Shown: positions 5,776 to 12,348 of the stretch, piece after piece
Numbering within the stretch: position 1 is the first letter of the stretch
Layout: each line of letters opens with the position of its first letter
NCBI GenBank assembly: GCA_937997605.1
Contig: CALLFD010000181.1
Span: 1 to 12,348, forward strand
Direction: 5' to 3'
DNA from: an uncultured Collinsella sp.
GTDB lineage: Bacteria > Actinomycetota > Coriobacteriia > Coriobacteriales > Coriobacteriaceae
DNA: 12,348 nt
The notes under the pieces: model-generated
The model's input: only the letters and a program-made list of their open reading frames with translations
The model's database searches: none
What the model was told of the DNA's origin: nothing
Position numbers and translations under genes: made by a program

Positions 5776-7419
5776 TCACGCCCTATAGAACACGTTGTCG
5801 GCAAAGAAGTCGGCCGGGGACTCCATGCAGGCAATCTCGCCGTCAAACATCATGGCGACGTCGTCGGCTACCTGCTCGGCAAAGTCCAAATCGTGCGTAG
5901 CCATGATGACGGTGCCGCCAGCCTTCGCATGGTCACGCAGGGCGCGGGCGATGGTGCGGCGACTCTCCAGGTCCAAGCCCTTCGTGGGCTCGTCAAGCAG
6001 CAGCAGCTCGGGGCCGATCAGCAGCAGCTTTGCCAGTGCGAGCAGCTGGCGCTGTCCGCCCGAAAGATCGTACGGATGGCGTCCATCCAGACCCGACAAC
6101 CCCAAGCTCGCCGCACGCTCCCGCGCCAAGTTCTCGTCATATCCGCAGGTCGAGGCCCATTCCATCAGCTCATCGCGAACCGTCTCGGCAACCAGCAATG
6201 CTTTGGGATTCTGAGGCAGCAGCGCCGCCGAGGCCGCTCCGCGCACCATGCGGCCGCGCTGCAGCTTGGCGGTCTTCGCCAGCACCGAGAGTATCGTCGA
6301 CTTACCGCATCCGTTGCCGCCCACGATCGCATGCACCGCACCGGCCGAAAACGACGCATCGAGCCCGCGCAGCACCCAGCCGGACGCTCGATCGTAGCGA
6401 AACCAGCCTTCCGACAGGGTGGTAGCCGACCCGCCGTGCATTTTTTGGAGTATTCTGCTTCCATCCGTGCGCGAGAAGGCTTCCAAGCCGTTCTCGAGCG
6501 ACGTTTGCGCCACAAATTCGGACGATTTGTCCAATTCCAAACTTTTTTTCGCGCTCGATACGTCCCCGGGCGGCTCCAGAGAGCCCAAATTGTCCTCACG
6601 CCTGCTGAATACTCCGTTTTTTGCACATCGGATGGCACCCCACCCCAACGTGTCATCGGAAAACAGCGATTCTCGGCATACCAAAGAAGCCATATCCGCC
6701 GCCTCGTGCACGCGGCCATCCTCAATCCGGTACGCACACGTCGCGTATTCGAGCATTGGGCGCGGCTGATGCGTCGCCACAACAACCGTGCAGCCCAGCT
6801 CGCGATTCACACGAAACAGCGCGTGCAGGAAATTCTTCTCGGCAACGGGATCGAGCTGAGACGTGGGCTCGTCGAGCAGCAGCACGCGCGGGCGCAGCGC
6901 CAGGACGGCGGCAAGCGACAGCAGCTGCTTGCGGCCACCCGAAAGCGTATCGGTATCACGATGAAGCCAGTCCTCCAGACCAAAGAAATAGCTGGTCTCG
7001 GCAACACGGCGGCGCATCTCGTCGCGCGACACACCCAGATTCTCTAGGCCAAACGCCATCTCGTGCCACACGGTCTCGCACACAATCTGGTTCTCGGGAT
7101 CCTGAAACACATAACCCACGCGCTCTGCCGATGCCCGCACGTCCATGTCGGCAACGTTCTCGCCCAGCACGCGCGCATCGCCAGTGCGCTCGCCCGCTGG
7201 AGCGATCTCGGGCTTGAGCAGCGACAGCAGCGTCGACTTGCCCGAACCGGTACCGCCAACAAGCAGTGCAAACGCACCTTGGGAAACACGCCAATCAAGC
7301 CCCTCGAGCACCGGTGCCTTGACCCCGGGATAGGCAAAACTAAGGCCTCGCACCTCAATCGCCGGCGCGGCCGAGCCATATGCCACACCCGCCGCCGAGC
7401 TCCTATCAAACCGAGCCAT
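5776..7419 (-). CDS. ECF transporter ATPase, two ABC domains fused (EcfA-EcfA')
   Basis: A 547-aa protein with two complete ABC domains. Domain 1 has Walker A GGTGSGKST (55-63), Q-loop FQDPEN (105-110), signature LSGGRKQ (159-165), Walker B VLLLDEP (179-185) and H-loop His217. Domain 2 has GGNGCGKST (367-375), Q403, LSGGQRQ (452-458), LLLLDEP (472-478) and His509. Most ECF systems use two separate EcfA subunits, here joined by a linker of about 90 residues (245-335) without ABC motifs. The two sites hydrolyse ATP to drive vitamin uptake through EcfT and the S component. The start ATG at 7419 overlaps the ecfT stop by 1 nt (TGATG). Both nucleotide sites look active. Confidence 0.95.
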   Translation of the reverse strand: MARFDRSSAAGVAYGSAAPAIEVRGLSFAYPGVKAPVLEGLDWRVSQGAFALLVGGTGSGKSTLLSLLKPEIAPAGERTGDARVLGENVADMDVRASAERVGYVFQDPENQIVCETVWHEMAFGLENLGVSRDEMRRRVAETSYFFGLEDWLHRDTDTLSGGRKQLLSLAAVLALRPRVLLLDEPTSQLDPVAEKNFLHALFRVNRELGCTVVVATHQPRPMLEYATCAYRIEDGRVHEAADMASLVCRESLFSDDTLGWGAIRCAKNGVFSRREDNLGSLEPPGDVSSAKKSLELDKSSEFVAQTSLENGLEAFSRTDGSRILQKMHGGSATTLSEGWFRYDRASGWVLRGLDASFSAGAVHAIVGGNGCGKSTILSVLAKTAKLQRGRMVRGAASAALLPQNPKALLVAETVRDELMEWASTCGYDENLARERAASLGLSGLDGRHPYDLSGGQRQLLALAKLLLIGPELLLLDEPTKGLDLESRRTIARALRDHAKAGGTVIMATHDLDFAEQVADDVAMMFDGEIACMESPADFFADNVFYRA

Positions 7420-8312
7420 CAGCCAAACCTCTTCTCATCAATCGCGTGCAACGCGCAAGGCAACACCATCCAGGCGGCGTACACGACATAGCCTGGCCAC
7501 GGCGCCGGCACCGAGAGCTGCGGATAAAACGAATACTGCGTCGTCGCGGTCGCCGCCACGGCCACCGCGGCGGCACCAAACAGCGCGAGCCCGACCAGCG
7601 CGGCAACGTCGCTGCGCCCCAGTCGATACCGCGCATACGTCGTACGACGTGTCGCGGCACCCCACCCGCGCGAGCGCATCGCGTCCGCGCGCTCCAGCGA
7701 ATCTTCCATGCCCCAGCCCATCAACACGCTCGACGCCCGCAGGCGCGATCGCACGGGATCGGTGGGCGCGCGGCCCGGCACATCAATCGCATCCTGCACC
7801 GCCAGCACCGTACGACCGCGGCGTAAAAACTGCGGGATAAGCCTCATGCACATCGAGATCATGAGCGCGATCACCGGTGCGGCATTGCCCAGCAGCGCGA
7901 GCACCTTGTCGTATTCGAGCATCGACGCCGCGGCCTCAAACCACAGCACGCTCGCCACAAACAGCCCGCCCATGCACAGGCCGTATACCATGCTTTCCAG
8001 ATACACCGCGCGCATGCCAATACGGAACAGCTCCGTCGAGCCCGAGGCGCTAAACAGCGGATTGACCAGCGCGATAATCAAAATCACCGGCAGCTGCCAG
8101 CGGAGTGCGCCCAGCGTGCGGGCAGCCCCACGCGTCACAAATCCATACGCCAGCCCGCCCGCAAGCGACAGCGCAATCAGCACCGGCTGCATCGAGAACA
8201 TGGCGAGCCCCAGCGTCAGCACTATATAGAGTGCCGGCACAGCCGGATGCGACATCGAGAACGCCGCGACGGGCTCGCCGCCAAACTCCTCTTGTATGTT
8301 GTCCACGGGCAC
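7419..8312 (-). CDS. ecfT: ECF transporter transmembrane coupling protein EcfT
   Basis: A 297-aa membrane protein. HPAVPALYIVLTLGLAMF (22-39) is the usual EcfT opening, followed by helices near 42-60, 72-84, 104-126 and 144-160. The C-terminal cytoplasmic region has EDSLERADAMRSRGWG (203-218), the Arg-Gly coupling motif that contacts the ATPases, and the protein ends with helices near 234-253 and 274-290. The start is uncertain: GTG at 8312 is chosen because GAGGGG lies just upstream and the frame upstream overlaps the likely promoter; ATG at 8255 and ATGs upstream to 8477 are alternatives. It is the first gene of the operon and divergent from glmU. Confidence 0.85.
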   Translation of the reverse strand: MPVDNIQEEFGGEPVAAFSMSHPAVPALYIVLTLGLAMFSMQPVLIALSLAGGLAYGFVTRGAARTLGALRWQLPVILIIALVNPLFSASGSTELFRIGMRAVYLESMVYGLCMGGLFVASVLWFEAAASMLEYDKVLALLGNAAPVIALMISMCMRLIPQFLRRGRTVLAVQDAIDVPGRAPTDPVRSRLRASSVLMGWGMEDSLERADAMRSRGWGAATRRTTYARYRLGRSDVAALVGLALFGAAAVAVAATATTQYSFYPQLSVPAPWPGYVVYAAWMVLPCALHAIDEKRFG

Positions 8313-8445
8313 CCCCGTCCCCTCGCTCAAACGACAGCTCCGCAGCACCGCCAACGCCGCACGCAAGCAGCGCAAACGCCACGACGGCGGCGCAAGCCCC
8401 AACCGCCGCAAACCAATCGCTACGCGCTCAACATATGCCTGCGGT

Positions 8446-8473
8446 ATCATATTGCGCCGTGTATCGTTTCCAA
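8446..8473 (-). promoter_or_regulatory. probable promoter of the ecfT-ecfAA-S operon
   Basis: On the minus strand TTGGAA (8468-8473) and TATGAT (8446-8451) are separated by 16 bp, a good match to the vegetative sigma consensus. The transcript would begin near 8439, leaving a leader of about 125 nt before the GTG at 8312. I saw no clear cobalamin or other riboswitch signature in that leader. The element excludes the ATG-initiated extensions of ecfT at 8477 and 8450. Confidence 0.5.
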
Positions 8474-8505
8474 ACACACGTCTCTATAACGTAACAGGAG
8501 ATCAC

Positions 8506-9918
8506 ATGAACGCAACCGCAATTATCCTCGCTGCCGGCGAGGGCACCCGCATGAAGTCGAACCACTGCAAGGTTTCGCACAAGATCCTGGGTAAGCCCAT
8601 GGTCCAGTGGATCGTCGACGCCACCATCAAGGCCGGCTGCAGCCGCGTCGTGGTCGTCATCGGCAGCCACGCCGACGAGATGCGCGCCCTCATCGATGGC
8701 GCCTACGCCAACAGCGCCACCAAAGTCGAGTGCGTCGAGCAGACCGAGCGCCTGGGCACCGGCCATGCCGTCAAGGTCGCGCTCGAGGCCTGCGGCATCG
8801 CGCAAGGCCCCGTCGTCGTGCTCAACGGCGACCTGCCGCTCATCACCGCCGACACCGTCGCCAAGTTCGCGCAGACCGTCGCTACCGGCGAGCTCGCCTG
8901 CACCGTCATGACCATGACCCCGCCCGACCCCTTCGGCTACGGCCGCATCAAGCTGGGCGCCGACGGCCAGATCGAGCGCATCATCGAGCAGAAGGACTGC
9001 ACGCCCGAGCAGGCCGCCACGCTGCTGGAGTGCAACGCCGGCTGCTACGCCTTTGACGGCGCGCAGCTCGCCGCCCACATTAACGAGATCGGCAACGACA
9101 ACGCGCAGTCCGAGTACTACCTGCCCGACATGCTCGAAATCCTCAAGGGTCACGGCCAGGCGGTCTCCATCTTCCACTGCGATGACTACCGCGACGGCCT
9201 GGGCGTCAACAGCCGCATTCAGCTCGCGCAGCTCACCGCCATCGCGCGCGACCGCATCAACGAGCACTGGATGGCCGAGGGCGTCACGTTCATCGATCCC
9301 ACGCAGGCCTGGATCGGCCCCGACGCCGTTATCGGCCGCGACACCGTCGTGTGGCCGCAGACGCATCTGATCGGCCACGTCACCGTGGGCGAGGAATGCC
9401 AGCTCGGCCCCAACAGTCGCCTCACCGACACCACCGTCGGCAGCGGCTGCACCATCGATGAGACCATCGCCATCGAGGCCGTCATCGAGAACGGCGTCGA
9501 CTGCGGCCCGCGCGCCTACCTGCGCCCGGGCACCCACATGCTCGACGGCTCCAAGGCCGGCACGCACGTGGAGATCAAGAAGTCCACGATCGGCGAGGGC
9601 TCCAAGGTGCCGCACCTGTCCTACATCGGCGACACCACCATGGGCTCCGGCGTCAACGTGGGCGCGGGCTCTATCACCTGCAACTACGACGGCGTCCACA
9701 AGCACAAGACCGTCATCGGCAAGGATGCCTTCATCGGTTCCGACACCATGATGGTCGCGCCCGCCCAGATCGGCGACGGCGCGCTCGTGGCCGCCGGCTC
9801 CGTCATCACCGAACCGGTCCCGGCCGACGCACTTGGCCTGGGTCGTGCCCGTCAGGTAAATATTGAGGGCTGGGCCGCCGATTATCGCCGCCGTCTGCAC
9901 GAGGACGACGAGGCATAA
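8506..9918 (+). CDS. glmU: bifunctional N-acetylglucosamine-1-phosphate uridyltransferase / glucosamine-1-phosphate acetyltransferase
   Basis: This 470-aa cytoplasmic enzyme makes UDP-GlcNAc for peptidoglycan. The N-terminal pyrophosphorylase domain shows LAAGEGTRMKS (8-18), QTERLGTGHA (79-88), LNGDLPLI (106-113), GYGRIK (144-149), ECNAGCYAF (175-183) and NAQSEYYLPD (199-208). The C-terminal left-handed beta-helix acetyltransferase (about 265-450) shows hexapeptide repeats, YLRPGT (338-343), HVEIKKS (354-360), VPHLSYIGD with catalytic-type His370, and GAGSITCNYDG (386-396). The length is standard. ATG at 8506 follows AGGAG with a 5-nt spacer. It is transcribed away from ecfT and followed by a strong terminator before prs. 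Confidence 0.97.
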   Translation: MNATAIILAAGEGTRMKSNHCKVSHKILGKPMVQWIVDATIKAGCSRVVVVIGSHADEMRALIDGAYANSATKVECVEQTERLGTGHAVKVALEACGIAQGPVVVLNGDLPLITADTVAKFAQTVATGELACTVMTMTPPDPFGYGRIKLGADGQIERIIEQKDCTPEQAATLLECNAGCYAFDGAQLAAHINEIGNDNAQSEYYLPDMLEILKGHGQAVSIFHCDDYRDGLGVNSRIQLAQLTAIARDRINEHWMAEGVTFIDPTQAWIGPDAVIGRDTVVWPQTHLIGHVTVGEECQLGPNSRLTDTTVGSGCTIDETIAIEAVIENGVDCGPRAYLRPGTHMLDGSKAGTHVEIKKSTIGEGSKVPHLSYIGDTTMGSGVNVGAGSITCNYDGVHKHKTVIGKDAFIGSDTMMVAPAQIGDGALVAAGSVITEPVPADALGLGRARQVNIEGWAADYRRRLHEDDEA

Positions 9919-9933
9919 CGTTTTATCAAGCAC

Positions 9934-9967
9934 AAAAGGAGCTGTTCCATGGGGACGGCTCCTTTTT
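9934..9967 (+). terminator. rho-independent terminator after glmU
   Basis: AAAAGGAGC (9934-9942) pairs perfectly with GCTCCTTTT, G-U and G-C pairs extend the stem inward, and a run of five T residues ends at 9967. It starts 15 nt after the glmU stop, so prs must have its own promoter. Confidence 0.9.
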
Positions 9968-10058
9968 CTATCGTGACCTGCGCGACCGGATGAGTGGTCG
10001 GTTCGTGTCCGTTGACGGTAAAGACGTTATCAAGACCCGATTAACCCCGTCGCGCGGT

Positions 10059-10064
10059 TACAAT
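10059..10064 (+). promoter_or_regulatory. candidate -10 box of prs
   Basis: TACAAT lies 44 bp upstream of the prs ATG, downstream of the glmU terminator. No convincing -35 is present at 16-18 bp. A promoter is required somewhere in 9968-10108, and this is the best visible candidate. Confidence 0.4.
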
Positions 10065-10108
10065 GCAACAAGGCATCTATATGGCATTCGATATAAAGGA
10101 GAAGGGTA

Positions 10109-11095
10109 ATGCCGATTAATGATCCCGAGAAGTCGGAGAATATGCGCAAGTCCATCCGCGTGTATTCCGGTTCCTCCAACCGTCCCCTCGCTCAGAAGAT
10201 CGCTGAGTACCTTGGGGTCGAGCTTTCGGGCCTTACGCTAAAGCAGTTCGCCAACGGTGAGATTTACGCCCGCTACGACGAGACCGTCCGCGGCGCCGAC
10301 GTCTTCCTGATTCAGTCCGTGGCCGGCGGCAACGTCAACGACATGCTCATGGAGCTGCTCATCGCCACCGACGCTGCCAAGCGCGCATCCGCCCGCTCCA
10401 TCACCGCCGTTATCACCCACTACGGCTATGCCCGCCAGGACCGCAAGGCCGGCCCGCGCGAGCCCATCACCGCCCGCCTCGTCGCCAACCTGCTCGAGCG
10501 CGCCGGCGTCAACCGCATCATCACCCTCGACCTGCACCAGGGCCAGATCCAGGGCTTCTTCGATATCCCGGTTAACCACCTGTCCGCGCTGCCGCTGTTT
10601 GGCCAGTACTACAACGACATGCACTTCGACACCGACAACCTGGTTGTCGTCTCCCCCGATGTGGGCCGCGCCAAGGCCGCCAAGAAGCTGTCCGACATGC
10701 TCGGCTGCGACCTGGCCATCGCCCACAAGGGCCGTCCGCGCCACAACGCCGCCGAGGTCATGGGCATCATCGGTGACATCAAGGGCAAGACCTGCATCAT
10801 CAACGACGACATGATCGACACCGCTGGCACCCTGTGCGCCAACGTCAAGGAGCTCAAGGCTATGGGCGCTGGCGACATCTACGTCTGCGCCACCCACGGC
10901 ATCTTCTCCGGTCCGGCCATCGAGCGTCTGAACGACGCCCCGATCGTCGAGTGCCTCGTCACCGACGCCATTCCCGTCGAGGTCGGCGGCAAGATCAAGA
11001 CCATCTCGGTCGCCGAGGAGTTCGCTCAGGCCATCTCCGCCGTTTACCACGAGGAGCCCGTCTCCACGCTCGTCGGCGGCGACTTCGCGCTGTAA
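10109..11095 (+). CDS. prs: ribose-phosphate pyrophosphokinase (PRPP synthetase)
   Basis: This 328-aa enzyme transfers pyrophosphate from ATP to ribose-5-phosphate to give PRPP for purine, pyrimidine, NAD, His and Trp synthesis. Motifs are YSGSSNRPLAQ (19-29), FANGEIYARY (47-56), the ATP-binding YARQDRKAGPREPITARLVA (107-126), DLHQGQIQGFFD (141-152), VVSPDVGRAKAAKKL (180-194), AIAHKGRP (203-210) and the PRPP loop INDDMIDTAGTL (231-242). ATG at 10109 is preferred because AAGGAG stands 7 nt upstream; ATG at 10142 has poorer spacing. The roughly 14 residues before the conserved fold are slightly longer than in typical Prs. Codons are strongly C-ending, as in highly expressed genes. A strong terminator follows. 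Confidence 0.97.
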   Translation: MPINDPEKSENMRKSIRVYSGSSNRPLAQKIAEYLGVELSGLTLKQFANGEIYARYDETVRGADVFLIQSVAGGNVNDMLMELLIATDAAKRASARSITAVITHYGYARQDRKAGPREPITARLVANLLERAGVNRIITLDLHQGQIQGFFDIPVNHLSALPLFGQYYNDMHFDTDNLVVVSPDVGRAKAAKKLSDMLGCDLAIAHKGRPRHNAAEVMGIIGDIKGKTCIINDDMIDTAGTLCANVKELKAMGAGDIYVCATHGIFSGPAIERLNDAPIVECLVTDAIPVEVGGKIKTISVAEEFAQAISAVYHEEPVSTLVGGDFAL

Positions 11096-11126
11096 TCCAG
11101 CGTGCATCTCATCATCTTTGGTGTTT

Positions 11127-11160
11127 TTAAAGGGTCGGAAGCTCGCTTCCGACCCTTTTT
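11127..11160 (+). terminator. rho-independent terminator after prs
   Basis: AAAGGGTCGGAAG (11129-11141) pairs perfectly with CTTCCGACCCTTT around a 4-nt CTCG loop, followed by a T-run ending at 11160. The stem begins 34 nt after the stop codon. Confidence 0.93.
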
Positions 11161-11180
11161 CTACCCCTCGACAACCTTCC

Positions 11181-11384
11181 CTGGACAATTAGTTCAGATA
11201 CGTATTTTTTTAAAGCTCCAAAGGCCGTTCTGAGCCTTCTGAGCTCCCCGGCGAACGCCATACTGCCCAAAGCTCATCGCTTTCGAGTACGACCGCCGCA
11301 TATTTACCCTCAAATCGCCCTCGAAAGCCCTTAGAAACGCCTCGAACGCCCGCCGTCTTATACGTATCTGAACTAACTGTCCAG
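11181..11384. mobile_element. MITE-like 204-bp element with 25-bp terminal inverted repeats
   Basis: Bases 11181-11205 (beginning CTGGACAATTAGTTCAG) and 11360-11384 are reverse complements at 24 of 25 positions and enclose 154 bp. No transposase is encoded. On the minus strand two short frames stay open across most of the element, but neither has a start and Shine-Dalgarno context to be convincing. No target-site duplication directly abuts the ends; a near-duplicate of TCGACAACCTTC lies just left (11168-11179), and TCGTCAACCTTC occurs 7 to 18 bp right (11391-11402). A miniature transposable element or a dispersed intergenic repeat fits best; copy number in the genome cannot be seen here. Confidence 0.6.
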
Positions 11385-11546
11385 TAGCTATCGTCAACCT
11401 TCGCGGCAGAGCTCAATTTCCTGCAATCCCCTCAACCGATTCCACCGATTTCATAACACCCAGCCGTTCATGGCGCGCAGCGCCCCGCTGAGCGAAAAGA
11501 ACGGTATGGCGGTCGCATTCTGCCGCCAACTTAGTACGTTATAGCT
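11385..11546. other. intergenic stretch without recognised gene
   Basis: Together with the terminator and the MITE-like element this completes a 451-bp gene-free gap after prs. It is AT-richer than the genes to the left. A loose CCGTTC...GAACGG pairing surrounds a GC-rich core, but I see no convincing promoter, RNA gene or coding region. The promoter of the next gene should lie here. Confidence 0.5.
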
Positions 11547-12304
11547 ATGACGACCGTGATTTCACATCTCTCCGCCCTCCGCGCAATTCGTCGCGCACGA
11601 CGGGCGTACTCTGCCCTACCCTGGGACTCCGTTGATAGCGAACAGCAAGCACAGGCCTTGGCTGGCTGCATTCCCAACAATGACGCGATAGACTTTGGCG
11701 CACTTTCGATACTCGACGCCTGGAATGAAGATGATTCCGAACTGCTCGATCTTCTCGTTTCAAACGAAGACAACAGGCGCCCCGACAAGCGACTTCTTCA
11801 GCATATTCTCTCCACTCCTCTTCCTGAAGGTGCAATTATGCACGTCGAGGCCGACATCTACGCAACGTCTCCTGCCATGACAGCCATGCTTTGTTCCAAA
11901 AATGAATCAGTCGCCAAAACCTTGATGCTCCTTATGGAGCTGCTCGGAACCTACTCCCTTCCTCCCGGGGCAACATACCCCATTGCCTATGACGACATCT
12001 GGCCCAAGGGCGATGACTACGAAGCGATGGACGACCTCGATTGCCGGGGCGACCAGTCGGCGACCGAACAGCAGAACGAAACCCGCTACGAACAGGCACA
12101 CTACAAATGCGAGCCCGCCACGACCATCGAAGATCTCGAGGCGGTCGCACACTTCGCCAAAAGTAGCTCATACACCTCGTTTCGCACGGCAGTCAAACTT
12201 GCCCGACCCGAATCTGCATCCCCAGCCGAATCCCTAATGTTTGCCGTTCTCGGAGCGCCCATGCGCTTTGGAGGATTCGGATGTTGCAGTCTGCCCATGG
12301 GAGG
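11547..12304 (+). CDS. unknown Coriobacteriia-type protein, 3' end lost at contig end
   Basis: An open frame of 252 codons runs from ATG 11547 to the adapter junction without a stop. The N-terminus (ISHLSALRAIRRARRAY) looks helical and basic. Residues 85-135 resemble, from memory, a segment common in coriobacterial proteins of unknown function, some annotated as AbiEi-like or DUF559-like. SASPAES (223-229) followed by GAPMRFGGFG (236-245) recalls their SPMET...GGYGLP motif, which may hold the first acidic residue of a Vsr/PD-(D/E)xK-like nuclease. The region that would carry the remaining catalytic residues is missing. No Shine-Dalgarno is visible before the ATG; an in-frame stop at 11532 rules out a longer start. 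Codons are less C-ending than in glmU and prs, suggesting an accessory gene. The family assignment is tentative. Confidence 0.7.
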
Positions 12305-12348
12305 AGATCGGAAGAGCACACGTCTGAACTCCAGTCACACCATAGGAT
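12305..12348 (+). other. Illumina TruSeq-type adapter with index (artefact)
   Basis: Bases 12305-12338 match the 34-nt Illumina indexed adapter beginning AGATCGGAAGAGCACACG and ending CCAGTCAC. The final ten bases fit an 8-nt index (ACCATAGG) followed by AT, the first two bases of the next adapter segment. It is sequencing-library DNA, not genome. It keeps the reading frame of the preceding gene open and translates as DRKSTRLNSSH, a peptide known from contaminated protein records. Confidence 0.97.

Noticed and set aside
8313..8440. Possible cobalamin or other riboswitch in the ecfT leader
   Set aside because: The leader is long enough, but I could not match the conserved boxes of a known riboswitch; a covariance-model scan would be decisive.
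8485..8490. TATAAC as a -10 box of glmU
   Set aside because: A start point about 7 bp downstream would remove most of the AGGAG ribosome binding site, and no -35 is seen.
8428..9933. 501-codon open frame on the minus strand opposite glmU
   Set aside because: It is a shadow of the C-ending codons of glmU: composition is dominated by Asp, Val, Ala and Gly, there are no domain motifs, and glmU is unambiguous.
11210..11416. 68-codon minus-strand frame across the MITE-like element
   Set aside because: It starts outside and ends inside the inverted repeats, lacks a Shine-Dalgarno, and a second frame is equally open; read as element sequence rather than a gene.

Overview
The window reads as a chromosomal segment of a high-GC Gram-positive anaerobe, most probably a Coriobacteriia member close to Collinsella. 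This is an inference from the G/C-ending codons, the protein style (ECF module, FolP-FolK fusion, AAA/DUF4143-type ATPase) and the kind of intergenic palindromes. No 16S rRNA or other decisive marker is present, so the genus is not proven. The right-hand end is not biological: the last 44 bases are an Illumina-type adapter plus index, so the true genomic sequence stops at about 12304 and the window ends at a contig end.

Left part (1-3955, all minus strand): the 5' part of an AAA-type ATP-binding protein runs off the window. Its promoter region holds a perfect 41-bp palindrome, with a second degenerate copy 45 bp upstream. To the right, in transcription order from 3955 downward, come a SIR2-family NAD-dependent deacylase, a fused dihydropteroate synthase/HPPK (folate synthesis) and a small, degenerate biotin-protein-ligase-like protein whose ATG directly abuts the folP-folK stop codon. 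The folP domain carries a roughly 150-residue low-complexity insertion.

Middle (4091-8312): an exonuclease III-type AP endonuclease (plus strand) converges on a minus-strand ECF vitamin transporter operon, ecfT - fused ecfA-ecfA - S component (8312 down to 5058). The genes are tightly coupled (TGATG overlap; 4-nt gap). Two intergenic inverted repeats lie between the convergent units. The S-component substrate cannot be assigned from the sequence.

Right part (8506-11095, plus strand): glmU (UDP-GlcNAc synthesis) and prs (PRPP synthetase), each followed by a clear rho-independent terminator. GlmU supplies cell-wall precursor, Prs supplies PRPP for nucleotides, and FolP-FolK supplies folate, so most of the window is housekeeping metabolism. 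The accessory signals cluster at the ends: the AAA ATPase with palindromes on the left, and on the right a 204-bp MITE-like element with 25-bp terminal inverted repeats, followed by an AT-richer gene of unknown function that is cut by the contig end.

I found no convincing new multi-gene system. The most useful observations are the adapter read-through at the 3' end, the MITE-like element, the palindromes at the AAA ATPase, and the unusual FolP insertion.
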